A stretch of DNA of 64,000 nucleotides from Bog-473 sp963743785 (GCA_963743785.1 CAVURD010000028.1:124001-188000); one strand, 5' to 3'. Positions 51,041 through 59,913 are shown, counted from the first letter of the stretch. The notes: a model not told the origin generated them from the sequence alone. Numbers and translations: made by a program.

Positions 51041-51984
51041 GCGGCACCGCTTAGGGCGAGACGGCCGATCTCGGCCGCATCTTGGGGACCATGGTGCTGC
51101 GCGAGATAGACATACAAATCGGCGGCGCGTTGTGCCTGCGAGCGATCGTGGCAGAGGGGACGAGCTCCGCCAGCTGCCGCGACATGGCCGAGCACCTGCG
51201 TCGCACCGTGCTGGACGGCATGACGCAGCACCATCGCCCGCATCCGGCCCTCCCCCTTTGTGTCGTAGGGGTCATCATCGATCGAGTGCGCGGCGTTTTC
51301 CAACAACCAGCGCATAGCGTTCACCTGGGCCACGGCGTGACCGATCTCGGCCATCACGAGATCTGATGAGATCGGCGGAAGCGTGTCGGTCACATGGTCC
51401 ACCAGTGCCTTAGCTCCGCCGTACCAACAGGCCGCAACACCGATCGCCCCGACCCAGAAACCGGGTCGGGCCAGGTAGAAATCGGGTCCGCCGATTGCCA
51501 GATTCCCAGGGATCGAGGGTCCTCCGAATTCGAGCGTGTCACTTAGTGAGTCGGCCATGCCCACGGCCACCCAGGAATTCTGATGGGTGGCGACGACGTG
51601 TTCGTCCAGCGTGACATCGAAAAGCCGGTAACCGTCGGGCGCATCGGCGGTCACCAGCGCGCGATCGATGACGCCATTGCCCGAGCAAAAGGGCTTCTGG
51701 CCCGTGAGATGCCACCCGTCGGATTCCTGGCGAGCCGTCGTTCCGTCCGAGCCTGTTCGCGCCGCCCAGACACCATAGGTGGCGCCGGACACCGGTTTCA
51801 TTCGGGCCTCATCCAGGATGGCCAGGGCATCGACGTGGCCTTCGGCCAGTCGCCCGAGTGACAGGTTTTCTGCAGCCCAGAGCGACAACGCCCTGAATCG
51901 TCGCCATGTTTGGCCCGATCCGGGCAGCGGCAGTATCGGGGCTTCGACTTGGGCAATCCGCTTGAGGTCGGCGGCGATTGACAT
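51031..51984 (-). CDS. Acyl-CoA dehydrogenase-like protein
   Basis: A 317-residue flavoprotein-like member of the acyl-CoA dehydrogenase superfamily, shorter than the usual 380. It keeps GWHLTGQKPFCSGNGVIDRA, the flavin-region WVAVGMADSLSDTLEF, the middle strand and helices ending RHAVQHGATQVLGHVAAAGG and LYVYLAQHHGPQDAAEIGRL. The catalytic glutamate is not clear. ATG 51984 has AAGGAG upstream. It is first in the four-gene set with PIG-L, methyltransferase and GT2. Its substrate is unknown. Confidence 0.85.
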   Translation of the reverse strand: MSIAADLKRIAQVEAPILPLPGSGQTWRRFRALSLWAAENLSLGRLAEGHVDALAILDEARMKPVSGATYGVWAARTGSDGTTARQESDGWHLTGQKPFCSGNGVIDRALVTADAPDGYRLFDVTLDEHVVATHQNSWVAVGMADSLSDTLEFGGPSIPGNLAIGGPDFYLARPGFWVGAIGVAACWYGGAKALVDHVTDTLPPISSDLVMAEIGHAVAQVNAMRWLLENAAHSIDDDPYDTKGEGRMRAMVLRHAVQHGATQVLGHVAAAGGARPLCHDRSQAQRAADLYVYLAQHHGPQDAAEIGRLALSGAAWS

Positions 51985-52358
51985 CAGGCTCCTTTCCATT
52001 CAGATCGGGCGCGATAGAGCGCGGAGAAGCAACGGATCGGCATCTACACGGGAAGGATCACGGGCGGCTGAATAAGTGGCGTACTTCGACTGCCTTTGTC
52101 GCTCCAAGACGCCGAGGTGGTTGTGGCCCTTCTGGTTACCTTGCAGCTGGTCGAACTGTTTTACCCGACAAGCTGGTCGAACAAACCTCGAATCGGGCCA
52201 GCAACTCCGCCAACCAACCTTGGCATCAGGCAAGTAGCGAGCAGGTTCGAGACGCAGTGCGTTTGGAGAATATGTGAGGAGGTCGGACCTGACCAAGTAA
52301 TCCCGAGCGCCCGGGCACCAAAAGCATGAACAGTTGCAAACTGGGTAAATGACTGGGC
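51985..52358. other. Intergenic stretch, nothing recognised
   Basis: About 370 bases upstream of the acyl-CoA dehydrogenase operon. It must contain the promoter of that operon. No gene or clear operator is visible. Confidence 0.4.
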
Positions 52359-52655
52359 ATGACTGAAATTAGGGGAACGACGGAACGTAGGGATGATTTG
52401 TCCGAAGCTGTGGCGGAAGATTCCGTTTCTGCCGGGGAAACGGGAGCCGCAGTGGATGCTGGGAGTGCCTCCGAAGATGCTGGTCAGGCACAAGTCATTG
52501 TCGGAGAGATCCCAGATGAACACGATCTCACCAAGATGCTCTGGACGGCACGGTGCACTTTCCCTCCCCATGGGCTACTAGGAAAGTTCGATACTCGTGA
52601 TCAAGCGGAGCGAAAAAAGGAAGAGCACCTGCTCGCTCGCCATGGGCGTCGATAG
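52359..52655 (+). CDS. Small hypothetical protein
   Basis: Ninety-eight residues. The N-terminal half is acidic and Ala/Ser-rich and probably disordered; the second half has DEHDLTKMLWTARCTFPPHG and FDTRDQAERKKEEHLLARHG, which reads as a small folded region. Not recognised. ATG 52359 without a strong RBS. The following structured repeat lies 60 bases downstream. Confidence 0.45.
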   Translation: MTEIRGTTERRDDLSEAVAEDSVSAGETGAAVDAGSASEDAGQAQVIVGEIPDEHDLTKMLWTARCTFPPHGLLGKFDTRDQAERKKEEHLLARHGRR

Positions 52656-52714
52656 CTTTTCGGTGCCTGTGACTTACCGTCATCCGAAGTCGGCCCTCGG
52701 GCTGTGAACGGACA

Positions 52715-52815
52715 CGCCAGATCCCGGGTGACGGCCCGGGATCTGGCGGTCGGTAGCAAGTGTTCGGATCGTGGGAACCGTTTCCGTGGTTCCCTTAGAC
52801 TGACCAAATACCCGA
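52715..52815 (+). ncRNA. Structured repeat, copy 3 (diverged)
   Basis: Hairpin 1 is a perfect 14-bp stem, CGCCAGATCCCGGG with CCCGGGATCTGGCG, loop TGACGG. The downstream part aligns with copies 1 and 2 (GTAGCAAGTGTTCGGATCGTG versus the TTGCAAGAGTCAGGCTCGTG type). Hairpin 2 is formed by different bases (GGT/ACC, GTTC/GGAAC), which is compensatory change. It ends in an ATACCC block as in the other copies. Confidence 0.5.
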
Positions 52816-53028
52816 TTGGCCGCTTCCTGTGCCTCGCAGCCGGTCGGCGGATCTCGCGGCGACTTCTCTAATCGGGCGGAGGCGAATACCTGACGCATCG
52901 ACGCGGGATTAGTTCTGACTCAATCGGGAAGTTGTTGCTACCAAGTGGAGCATCGGACGAGGGCCCGATCTGGTCGCGGTTAGTTGGCGAGAGCTCTGGG
53001 TATGACAAGGGTGAGGCGAGGAGGAGAA

Positions 53029-53598
53029 ATGACGGCGGTTCATGAAGGCACAGCGATCGGCAACGCCCAAGATGCTCTAGATCGAGTGGGAAACGTTGTT
53101 GTGGAAAAGTTCCCAGATGTTATTGAGGCTACGAAGGCGGGCCTGCGGAACGTCGCGGATCACGGGGAAGCTCTGGCGGCAGTTCTGCCGGCCAGCGAAG
53201 ATTTGGGCCAGTATGCCAAAGCCGGCATGGGGCGCGTTCATGGGGCGGCGGATCTCCTTGACATCGACTTTCTTGATCGATTTCACAAGACCACCCGCAG
53301 GTCCCGCTGGCGACGCGGAGTGACGTTTCTCGCATTGGGGATTTTGGCCGGGTTGGTCCTCAATCGGATTCTCCAAAACAGACAATCCGGCTCGAGCGAG
53401 CCAAACGAGCTTTCGAGCCAAAAGGACCCAGGCATGGTGGGTCCTTACCATTCAAGGATGGCGGAATCTGGCGACGAGCGAAGCGTTTTTCACGACCGAA
53501 GCGACTGCCCTGCTGGTAGTCGGATCAAGCCCGAAAATCGCGTCTCCGGAACGGCTGGTCGATCCAAATGCAAGGACTGCCAGAACATTGCGGCCTAG
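53029..53598 (+). CDS. Membrane protein with C-terminal Cys-rich motif
   Basis: About 189 residues: a helical N-terminal part (GNAQDALDRVGNVVVEKFPD), a basic segment RSRWRRG, one membrane helix VTFLALGILAGLVLNRIL, and a C-terminal SVFHDRSDCPAGSRIKPENR then GTAGRSKCKDCQ with three cysteines, which looks like a small metal-binding motif. ATG 53029 is preceded by GAGGAGGAG, a very strong RBS; the open frame from 52984 is not needed. Function unknown. Confidence 0.7.
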   Translation: MTAVHEGTAIGNAQDALDRVGNVVVEKFPDVIEATKAGLRNVADHGEALAAVLPASEDLGQYAKAGMGRVHGAADLLDIDFLDRFHKTTRRSRWRRGVTFLALGILAGLVLNRILQNRQSGSSEPNELSSQKDPGMVGPYHSRMAESGDERSVFHDRSDCPAGSRIKPENRVSGTAGRSKCKDCQNIAA

Positions 53599-53828
53599 GG
53601 GGTTGTCATCTTTCGAGGCGAGCGACCGTCTTGCCCGGTCAGGTTGTTGCAGTGGAGTGTCGTGGGTACACGCAGAAAAAGCCATGGTACAGACGTCAAC
53701 GAGGAGGGGTTTCGGCGCCCTTTTCCATCGCTCCACTAGCCGAACATGGCTCGTGGTAGTGCCAGCCGCTTCTCTCTTCCTCCTGGCGGGTCCGTTAAGT
53801 GCGTCTCCGGTCAGAGGATGGGGTGACG

Positions 53829-54194
53829 ATGGCTGAGGAGCACTGGAAAGATGAACCCGAAGCACAGGACTTTCCCGCCGCTCAGTCGTATCTCACCTTG
53901 CTCGTTGGACTCGAATCCGCCACCAAGCTACGGAAAGCCCTAAAAAAGGAGCAATCCCTGAGTCATTTTGCGGCCAAGGATATCTTGCGTGCTGCCGGTC
54001 TCACCCTTTTGGCGGCCGACGATCCCGAGGTGGCCGCGGACCTCGAAAAGGTCAAGTTCGGCACCAAACTCTCCCCTGTGCTGCTGGTCCAGGGCGAGCC
54101 ACTGTGGATCGCCGACGGGTATCACAGGGTGTGCTCCAGCTACTACCTCAACGAGAAGGCTCTCGTGCCCTGTCGCATCGTCTCTCGACATTAG
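53829..54194 (+). CDS. ParB/Srx-like small protein (intact paralogue)
   Basis: A 121-residue protein, intact relative of the relic at 33890-34196. It begins MAEEHWKDEPEAQDFPAAQS and includes LTLLVGLESATKLRKALKKE, FAAKDILRAAGLTLLAADDP, KLSPVLLVQGEPLWIADGYH and RVCSSYYLNEKALVPCRIV. The IADGYHRV segment is reminiscent of the ParB/sulfiredoxin-fold nucleotide-binding motif DGHHR. A role in DNA or nucleotide binding is inferred only. ATG 53829 follows GGGGTGACG, a weak site. It lies in a block whose parts are duplicated at 34-38 kb. Confidence 0.65.
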   Translation: MAEEHWKDEPEAQDFPAAQSYLTLLVGLESATKLRKALKKEQSLSHFAAKDILRAAGLTLLAADDPEVAADLEKVKFGTKLSPVLLVQGEPLWIADGYHRVCSSYYLNEKALVPCRIVSRH

Positions 54195-54324
54195 AACGCT
54201 CCAATGGCGGACTGTGGCCCATAGTTGGGCACAGTTCCAGCGCCGACTTCGCTCAGGGTACGGCGAGCACGTGCGGACACCATCCTGATCGGGTGATCGA
54301 CAGTCGTTCACAACTGGCGCTATC

Positions 54325-54350
54325 GCTACCCGGCTCTCCGAGCCGGTAGC
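54325..54350. terminator. Hairpin downstream of ParB-like gene
   Basis: GCTACC(C)GGCTC and GAGCCGGTAGC pair with one bulged C around a three-base loop. It lies 130 bases past the ParB-like gene and 320 bases past the lipoprotein gene on the other strand. No T-run. Either terminator or unrelated. The rest of 54195-54670 shows nothing recognisable. Confidence 0.35.
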
Positions 54351-54670
54351 CCGCCCCTTTCGGCGGTTTCATCTAGGTTTGGCCCGACGTGGAGAACTAG
54401 GCCAAGGTGACCGGTTGAACAATTGTGGGGCTATGGGTGATGGGCCGCCGGAAGTCTCTCCGAACAGCTGTACCGCGCCGCTCACGACCCTCGGGAACGT
54501 CCAGGTAGCCAGCAAAGGCCCGACCAGCTACGGGCAAGCGGGTCGTGCGACGAAAGGTGTACCGGACCCACTAACGGGATCAACAAGCGCGTGCTGAAGA
54601 ATCTTGGGCTGTAGTTCGCGCGCCAGAAGATCGAGCCACCTTCCTCGGCTCGGCTTCTAGTGCGGGATGG

Positions 54671-55495
54671 TCACACGTTGTGGTTTGCGAACACCTGCTG
54701 CAGCGAGCCAGCCCCCTGCAGGGGCTGGTCGTACCGTTGCGACCCCCAGGAGTAGGCGTAATCGAAGACCGGGGTGGGGACGAGCGGACCCCAGGTGTTG
54801 AGGATGGCAGTCTCTTGCGCGGCAGTGGGCACGATCCAATGTCCCCCGCCGTCGTCGGTGTAGGTGCCGCCACCGAAAGCTTGGTACACCGGCACAATGT
54901 CGGCCTCGGGGATGCCCGCCGACTCAGCGGCCTTCACGGCCAGGGTGATGATGTTGTCGTTGCATCCGCTCAACTCGCTACGGCAGGGATAGGGGTCGAG
55001 GCCGTAGAGGTCGATGTCCGAGTTCCTCGGCGTGTAGCCCCCGACATAGGTCGGTGCACTCGACGCGCCGAGGTTCATCTCGATGATGAAGGTCTTGGCC
55101 GAGCCAAAGAATGAGTGGATGTAGTCCGACTCGGCCTTCAGGTTGGCAGGCGGACACAGAGCTGAGTATCGACCGGTCGGATCAGGCTCGTCCATGAGGT
55201 AGAAGCCAAACACGCGGGCGTTGCCAATGAAGGGCTGCACTGCACTCGTGAAGGATTGAGTGACCCCGCCACATTGGTCGAGATAGACCAGGGCCTTGAC
55301 CCCGGAAGGTAGGGAGTTGACCATCCCAACGCTGTTCACGTCGGCCAGGTTGAAGCGGTCCACCCCAGGGGTATACGTGCTGCCGCTGAAGTTACCGTTA
55401 GAGGTGTAATGCAGGTCGGTGTGCGGCTGACATGCTGCCGCCAGCACGGCGAGCAACAACAGCGGTAGGACAAGCACGGTTCGTCTCAGCGTCAT
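54671..55495 (-). CDS. Lipoprotein of unknown function, glycosidase-like
   Basis: A 274-residue lipoprotein: signal peptide RTVLVLPLLLLAVLAAAC with lipobox LAAAC, then a mature part with VKALVYLDQCGG, FGFYLMDEPDPTGRY, FIIEMNLGAS, DIDLYGLDPYPC, and FDYAYSWGSQRYDQPL. The Asp/Glu clusters on successive strands (DEPDP, LDPYPC) resemble TIM-barrel glycoside hydrolases, but I cannot assign a family. ATG 55495 has GGGAGG upstream; the long extension to 55951 is not credible. A decayed part of this gene is at 38.0-38.2 kb. Confidence 0.75.
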   Translation of the reverse strand: MTLRRTVLVLPLLLLAVLAAACQPHTDLHYTSNGNFSGSTYTPGVDRFNLADVNSVGMVNSLPSGVKALVYLDQCGGVTQSFTSAVQPFIGNARVFGFYLMDEPDPTGRYSALCPPANLKAESDYIHSFFGSAKTFIIEMNLGASSAPTYVGGYTPRNSDIDLYGLDPYPCRSELSGCNDNIITLAVKAAESAGIPEADIVPVYQAFGGGTYTDDGGGHWIVPTAAQETAILNTWGPLVPTPVFDYAYSWGSQRYDQPLQGAGSLQQVFANHNV

Positions 55496-56123
55496 TTTTC
55501 CTCCCGGCCTAGGAATGAGGTGCGGTCGTGCCGGATCTCCTTCTGGAGTGCGTCCCAATGCAACCGGCATGGCCCCTTTGGTGTTCGGCTTCAGTCCATC
55601 AGTCGCTATACCCCTCGATCCGCGTTTCAATCTGTGCGGAGCCGATACCTTTTGAGCCAAGGTGTTCCACAGGCCGAGGGCAGCGACAATCTTGACGCAA
55701 TGTGCAGAGGCCGCTGTCGAACGTGCGGCACGCCGTGGCACCGCGTGGTGAGCGTTCATGGTAAACGTCCTGTCAAGATCGAGGGTGGATGCCCCAATGA
55801 AGTATGCGTCGGGGTGGTCGTGAGTTCTAGTCCGAGGTTCGCGGGAACTACATCTCAGTGGACCTACGGGTGAGATGCTCCTTCTGCGGCGGCAATCGCG
55901 AGACGATGTGGAGAAGCTCGTCGCGGGACCGGACAACGTATACATTTGCAACGAGAGCGGTCGGCGGAGACAGCCGACATCTCAAGATTGCCTAGTGCGA
56001 CTCCAAGGCGTTTGAGGTGCGCCAGGTCATGCAGGCACCCGGTGAAAATGTTCTCACCTTTGCCACCAAGCTGGGTGGAGGAGTGGTTAGCATTTGTGGC
56101 AACTACCGTCCTAAGGGGTATCG
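55496..56123. other. Intergenic region with zinc-ribbon-like fragment
   Basis: About 630 bases. A short frame at 55700-55873 encodes RCRTCGTPWHRVV and KIEGGCPNEVCV, two Cys pairs that look like a zinc ribbon. Its first half matches 34868-34914 and its second half 37795-37832. Whether it is translated is unclear. The remainder is unremarkable. Confidence 0.5.
55700..55873 (+). CDS. Putative zinc-ribbon mini-protein (possible relic)
   Basis: A 57-residue frame with CxxC (RCRTCG) and Cx4C (CPNEVC). No good RBS precedes ATG 55700. Its two halves recur separately at 34.9 kb and 37.8 kb, so it may be the most complete copy of a small repeated module. Function unknown; a relic is equally possible. 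Confidence 0.35.
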   Translation: MCRGRCRTCGTPWHRVVSVHGKRPVKIEGGCPNEVCVGVVVSSSPRFAGTTSQWTYG

Positions 56124-57173
56124 ATGGGCAGTGTCCGTATTGCCATCGGCAGACTCATCACGCTAACGCCCGCCGTGGCTGCCATTAGCATCGGTCTTGT
56201 TGTCGTGCACGTCCTGCCTGCTGCCGGCGCGCCGCCGCCCACCCCCACGCTCACCACAGCGGTATCGGAGCCGAACGGTCTCGTCGACGATCAGATTTCT
56301 GACACGGTGACGCTCGCCGGCACTGGAGGAGCGCCGGCCACCCTCGCGTGGAACCTGTACGGCCCAGCTCAGCCAGGCAGCAGCGGCACTTGTGCCACTG
56401 CCGACTGGACCGGGGCGGCGAACCGGTTGCAAGGCAACATGTCGGTGAGCGGCGACAGCACCGAGACTGTCGGCTCATTCACGGTAGCCAAGGCGGGTTG
56501 CTATTCGTACGCTGTCTCGGTGACCAGCCCCTCCTTTGCGTCGGTCGACAGCCCAGTCGGTCAACCGTCGGAGACCATCCAGATCGAAGGCGCAGTACTC
56601 ACCGTCACGACGTCCGAAGCGCCGTCGTCGCCGGGTGTGCTCACTACGGTCGGACAGATCGTCCCCTACGACTTCGTGATCACCAACACCACTGCCACCC
56701 AGATCACGGTCTTCAACGCCACCATTTTGGATACGCAGTCCGTCGCTGGCGAGGAACTGACCAGCGGACCTACTTGCCCCACCGGACAGCCGATCCCAGG
56801 CCAGCCCATGATCACGTCCCTGTTGTCCCCCGGCGCCTCCGAGACGTGCACTGCCACCTACACCCTTACTCAGACCGATTTGCAACACGGGTATCTCACT
56901 AATAGCGCTATCGCGACCGCCCTCGACTCCAACGGCAACGTGTCCACTTCCGACCCGTCGACGCTCACCCTCCTGACCGCCCTCCCAAGCGGAACCCCAG
57001 CGACGGGCGCGAGCGTCACCACAATTCCGCTGAGCCGCACCACCCCAATTACGCTTGCTGCGACCGGGTTCAACCTGGAGAAGGCCTTGCTCATGGCCTC
57101 GCTGCTCATCTCGGTCGGGCTCGGGCTGACGATCGGCACCAGCCGTCGCTGGAGACGATCCACCCGGTACTGA
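56124..57173 (+). CDS. Secreted surface protein with DUF11-like domain and LAATG motif
   Basis: A 349-residue protein: signal peptide RLITLTPAVAAISIGLVVV with cleavage near PAAGA, a first beta-rich domain (about 40-155, two Cys, GCYSYAVSV), a DUF11-like repeat (about 170-275: VPYDFVITNTTATQITVFNA, LSPGASETCTATYTLTQTDL), then a Thr-rich linker, LAATG at residue about 315, helix MASLLISVGLGLTIG and a basic tail RRWRRS. LAATG plus helix plus charged tail is the class E sortase sorting signal, so it is likely wall-anchored. No sortase gene is in the window. Confidence 0.8.
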   Translation: MGSVRIAIGRLITLTPAVAAISIGLVVVHVLPAAGAPPPTPTLTTAVSEPNGLVDDQISDTVTLAGTGGAPATLAWNLYGPAQPGSSGTCATADWTGAANRLQGNMSVSGDSTETVGSFTVAKAGCYSYAVSVTSPSFASVDSPVGQPSETIQIEGAVLTVTTSEAPSSPGVLTTVGQIVPYDFVITNTTATQITVFNATILDTQSVAGEELTSGPTCPTGQPIPGQPMITSLLSPGASETCTATYTLTQTDLQHGYLTNSAIATALDSNGNVSTSDPSTLTLLTALPSGTPATGASVTTIPLSRTTPITLAATGFNLEKALLMASLLISVGLGLTIGTSRRWRRSTRY

Positions 57174-57230
57174 GCGACTGAACGTCGGAGCCGGCAGCGC
57201 GCTTAGTCAGCCACTGGGTACGATATTTAC

Positions 57231-57734
57231 GTGTTGAAAGCAACTATCAAGACCGATGCCGAGTCAGGCCCGGCGGCCTGTCGCGTCGACCGGTTCGACG
57301 AGGCGTTGCAGACCGTCGCGCGGTCGATCACGCAGGTCCGCCTGCATGAGCGGCTCCTGCGATTGGCGGGGCTCCGGCTCGACCGGGCCGGAGCTACCCT
57401 GCTTTTCAAGCTCTCTGCGAGGGGCGACTCGCTCCGAGTCACCGACCTCGCCGAGATACTGGGAGTCGACACCCCGACGGTGACCCGTAAGGTCCAACAG
57501 CTCGAGCGCGACGGGATGGTCGTTCGCGAGACCGACCCAGACGACGGCCGAGCCTCGAGGATCGGCCTCACCCCGTCCGGTCGCCGGACCATCGAGCGGG
57601 TGCGGCGGGCCCGCCGGACCTGGCTCGAACAGCTCTTGCAAGATTGGGATGACGACAACCTGTCAACGTTGGCCGACCTGCTCAGTCGTTTCGCGGAGGA
57701 CCTCGAGCGCGACCTGGACGACGCCCGTGACTGA
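57231..57734 (+). CDS. MarR-family transcriptional regulator
   Basis: A 167-residue winged-helix regulator: LRLDRAGATLLFKLSARGDS, HTH LRVTDLAEILGVDTPTVTRK and wing DDGRASRIGLTPSGRRTIER. A typical repressor of the overlapping exporter gene. GTG 57231 (or TTG 57234) is the start. Upstream there is no clear inverted repeat. The stop TGA overlaps the MFS start by eight bases, giving a two-gene operon. Confidence 0.9.
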   Translation: MLKATIKTDAESGPAACRVDRFDEALQTVARSITQVRLHERLLRLAGLRLDRAGATLLFKLSARGDSLRVTDLAEILGVDTPTVTRKVQQLERDGMVVRETDPDDGRASRIGLTPSGRRTIERVRRARRTWLEQLLQDWDDDNLSTLADLLSRFAEDLERDLDDARD

Positions 57735-59373
57735 GCTGACGACGCCACCGGTCGATGAAGAGGCCGCCGGCGCCGAGCACCGCCGGATCCTGGTGATTCT
57801 CGGCGCCCTCATGATGGGGATGGCCCTGGCCGCCCTCGACCAGACCATCGTGGCGACGGCACTCCCCACCATTGCCGGCGATTTGCACGGGCTCAACCAT
57901 CTGTCGTGGGTAGTGACGGCCTACCTCCTGACCACCTGCATTTCCACGCCGCTGTGGGGAAAGTTGGGTGACCTCTACGGCCGCAAGTCGCTCTTCCAGC
58001 TGGCCATCGTGATCTTCCTGGCCGGCTCCATGCTGTCCGGGCTATCCCAGTCCATGGCCGAACTGATCGCTTTCCGGGCAGTCCAGGGGGTCGGGGCCGG
58101 CGGGCTGATGGTCGGAGCCCAGGCCATCATGGGCGACGTCGTGTCGGCGCGGCAGCGGGGCAAGTACATGGGCTATTTCGGCGTCGTGTTCGGCGTCACC
58201 AATGTGGCGGGTCCGTTGCTCGGTGGCTTTTTCACCGAGCACCTGTCATGGCGCTGGATCTTCTACATCAACCTGCCGCTCGGTATCGTCGCTCTGTTCG
58301 TTGTGGCCGCTTCGCTCCACCTCCCGGTCAAGCGGGTACCGCACAAGATCGACTGGGCCGGAACCGCCCTTCTCTCGATTGGCGTCACTTGCATCATCTT
58401 GCTCACCACCTGGGCCGGCTCCGAATATGCCTGGGGTTCGTCCGTCATCATCGGCGTGGGGCTGGTCGCTCTGGCATCGCTGGGCATTTTCTGCTTCATC
58501 GAGACAAAGGCCTCCGAGCCGATCATCCCTCTCTGGCTCTTCAAGAACCGGACCTTTACCGCCACCTCAGGCGTCGGGTTCATCATCGGCTTCGCCATGT
58601 TCGGGGCCATCATCTACCTGCCCCTGTATCTCCAGGTCGTTCACGGAGCCTCGCCGACCCTTTCGGGCCTCGAACTGCTGCCCATGATCGGGGGGATGCT
58701 GCTCACCTTTATCTTGAGCGGACGTATCGTGACCCGCACCGGGCGCTACAAGGTGTTCCCGATCGTCGGCACGGCTGTCCTCGCTCTCGGCCTGCTCTCG
58801 CTCACCCAGCTTGGACCCACTACCGCCTACGGGGAAGTGGCCGTCTTCATGTTCATCACCGGGCTCGGCTTAGGTCTGGTTATGCAGGTGCTGGTCGTCG
58901 CCGTACAGAACGCAGTGCCGTACTCCGCTCTGGGAGTGGCAACGGCCACTTCGACGTTCTTTCGGACCATCGGGGGAGCCTTCGGTGTGGCCGTCCTTGG
59001 TGCCGTCTTCGCCAACCGCCTGATCTCACAACTCAAGCTGCACGCCACGTCGGCCGAGCTGAAATTGGTCAGCGGCTCGAATGTGACAGCCAACCCTGCC
59101 CAGATCGAACATCTTCCCGCCTCCCAACGCACCTTTGTGGTCAGTGCTTTCAGTCATTCGGTCGAGACGGCATTCTTGGTTGCGGTCCCCTTTGTCGTGT
59201 TCGGCTTCATACTGAGCTGGCTCATCAAGGAGATTCCGTTGCGCACGACTACGTTCGTCACCACTCATCGGCCCGACAGTCAACCACCACAAGCTAGCGA
59301 TGTGGGAGATAATGCGGCTGACGAGCCCCCCGTGCCAACGCCGGTGGCCAGCCCCAGCTGGGAGACTCCCTAG
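57727..59373 (+). CDS. MFS exporter, DHA2 (EmrB/QacA) family
   Basis: A 548-residue, 14-helix exporter. Motifs: LDQTIVATALPTIAGDLHG, LGDLYGRKSLFQLAIVIFLA (motif A), LIAFRAVQGVGAGGLMVGAQ and FGVTNVAGPLLGGFFTEHLS (motif C). The C-terminus is Pro/Ser-rich. Begins at GTG 57727 within the end of the MarR gene. Probably MarR-repressed efflux of drugs or metabolites. It is not orthologous in detail to the exporter at 29.1 kb. Confidence 0.95.
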   Translation: MTELTTPPVDEEAAGAEHRRILVILGALMMGMALAALDQTIVATALPTIAGDLHGLNHLSWVVTAYLLTTCISTPLWGKLGDLYGRKSLFQLAIVIFLAGSMLSGLSQSMAELIAFRAVQGVGAGGLMVGAQAIMGDVVSARQRGKYMGYFGVVFGVTNVAGPLLGGFFTEHLSWRWIFYINLPLGIVALFVVAASLHLPVKRVPHKIDWAGTALLSIGVTCIILLTTWAGSEYAWGSSVIIGVGLVALASLGIFCFIETKASEPIIPLWLFKNRTFTATSGVGFIIGFAMFGAIIYLPLYLQVVHGASPTLSGLELLPMIGGMLLTFILSGRIVTRTGRYKVFPIVGTAVLALGLLSLTQLGPTTAYGEVAVFMFITGLGLGLVMQVLVVAVQNAVPYSALGVATATSTFFRTIGGAFGVAVLGAVFANRLISQLKLHATSAELKLVSGSNVTANPAQIEHLPASQRTFVVSAFSHSVETAFLVAVPFVVFGFILSWLIKEIPLRTTTFVTTHRPDSQPPQASDVGDNAADEPPVPTPVASPSWETP

Positions 59374-59913
59374 CAGAGTGGTTCACTGCCGGACCCCTTT
59401 GAGTGACCGAGCGGCTAACGACGCGGTCGCAGGCCCGAGGCGGTGACGGCAGCGTCGTCTACAGAGGATCGTCGAAGCTCATTCCGGGTGAGCCATCGAC
59501 ATCCGCCGTCGCTTCTTCGTCGAGCGGTTGATCGATCGGCACCGCTCGTATGTGGAAACCGCCCGGATGGGCTTTCATCAACGGTTCGCCTGGTATTCCC
59601 GGCGCGCGCTCTTGGTCCGCTATTCCGGCTTGAACCTCGATCACCCTGACGTGTCTCCTGGCCGTGGCCGGACTCTCCCCCTTCCGCGACTCTTCAGCGA
59701 GATGTTCAAGCTGACGCTTCTCCCGTCGGCGCCGAAGCGGACCACCCGGTGATGCCGGTAGATCGCCTTGTCCCATGAGCTGAGCTTAGGGAGTCACCCT
59801 TCACCCCCGTCCGGTCGTCGGTGCCTTATCGTTTCGCACTCACCAGCTCGTTGCGGGTAGCTTTCGGGAGGGCTTGGGTTTAGAGAGCAGCCCGGGCCCG
59901 TTCCGAGTCAAAC
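59374..59913. other. Stretch with one doubtful small gene
   Basis: About 540 bases. Apart from the uncertain minus-strand frame 59459-59776 nothing is recognisable. A run of six T or A characteristic of terminators is absent. Confidence 0.35.
59459..59776 (-). CDS. Doubtful hypothetical protein
   Basis: A 105-residue, charged frame: basic first half (RRRREKRQLEHLAEESRKGE) and an ordinary-looking second half (VRVIEVQAGIADQERAPGIP, GGFHIRAVPIDQPLDEEATA). No RBS, no family. It is kept because codon choice looks plausible, but it may be spurious. Confidence 0.3.
   Translation of the reverse strand: MGQGDLPASPGGPLRRRREKRQLEHLAEESRKGESPATARRHVRVIEVQAGIADQERAPGIPGEPLMKAHPGGFHIRAVPIDQPLDEEATADVDGSPGMSFDDPL

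Noticed and set aside
57264..57748. Minus-strand frames opposite the MarR gene
   Set aside because: Arg/Ser-rich translations caused by codon bias of the real gene.
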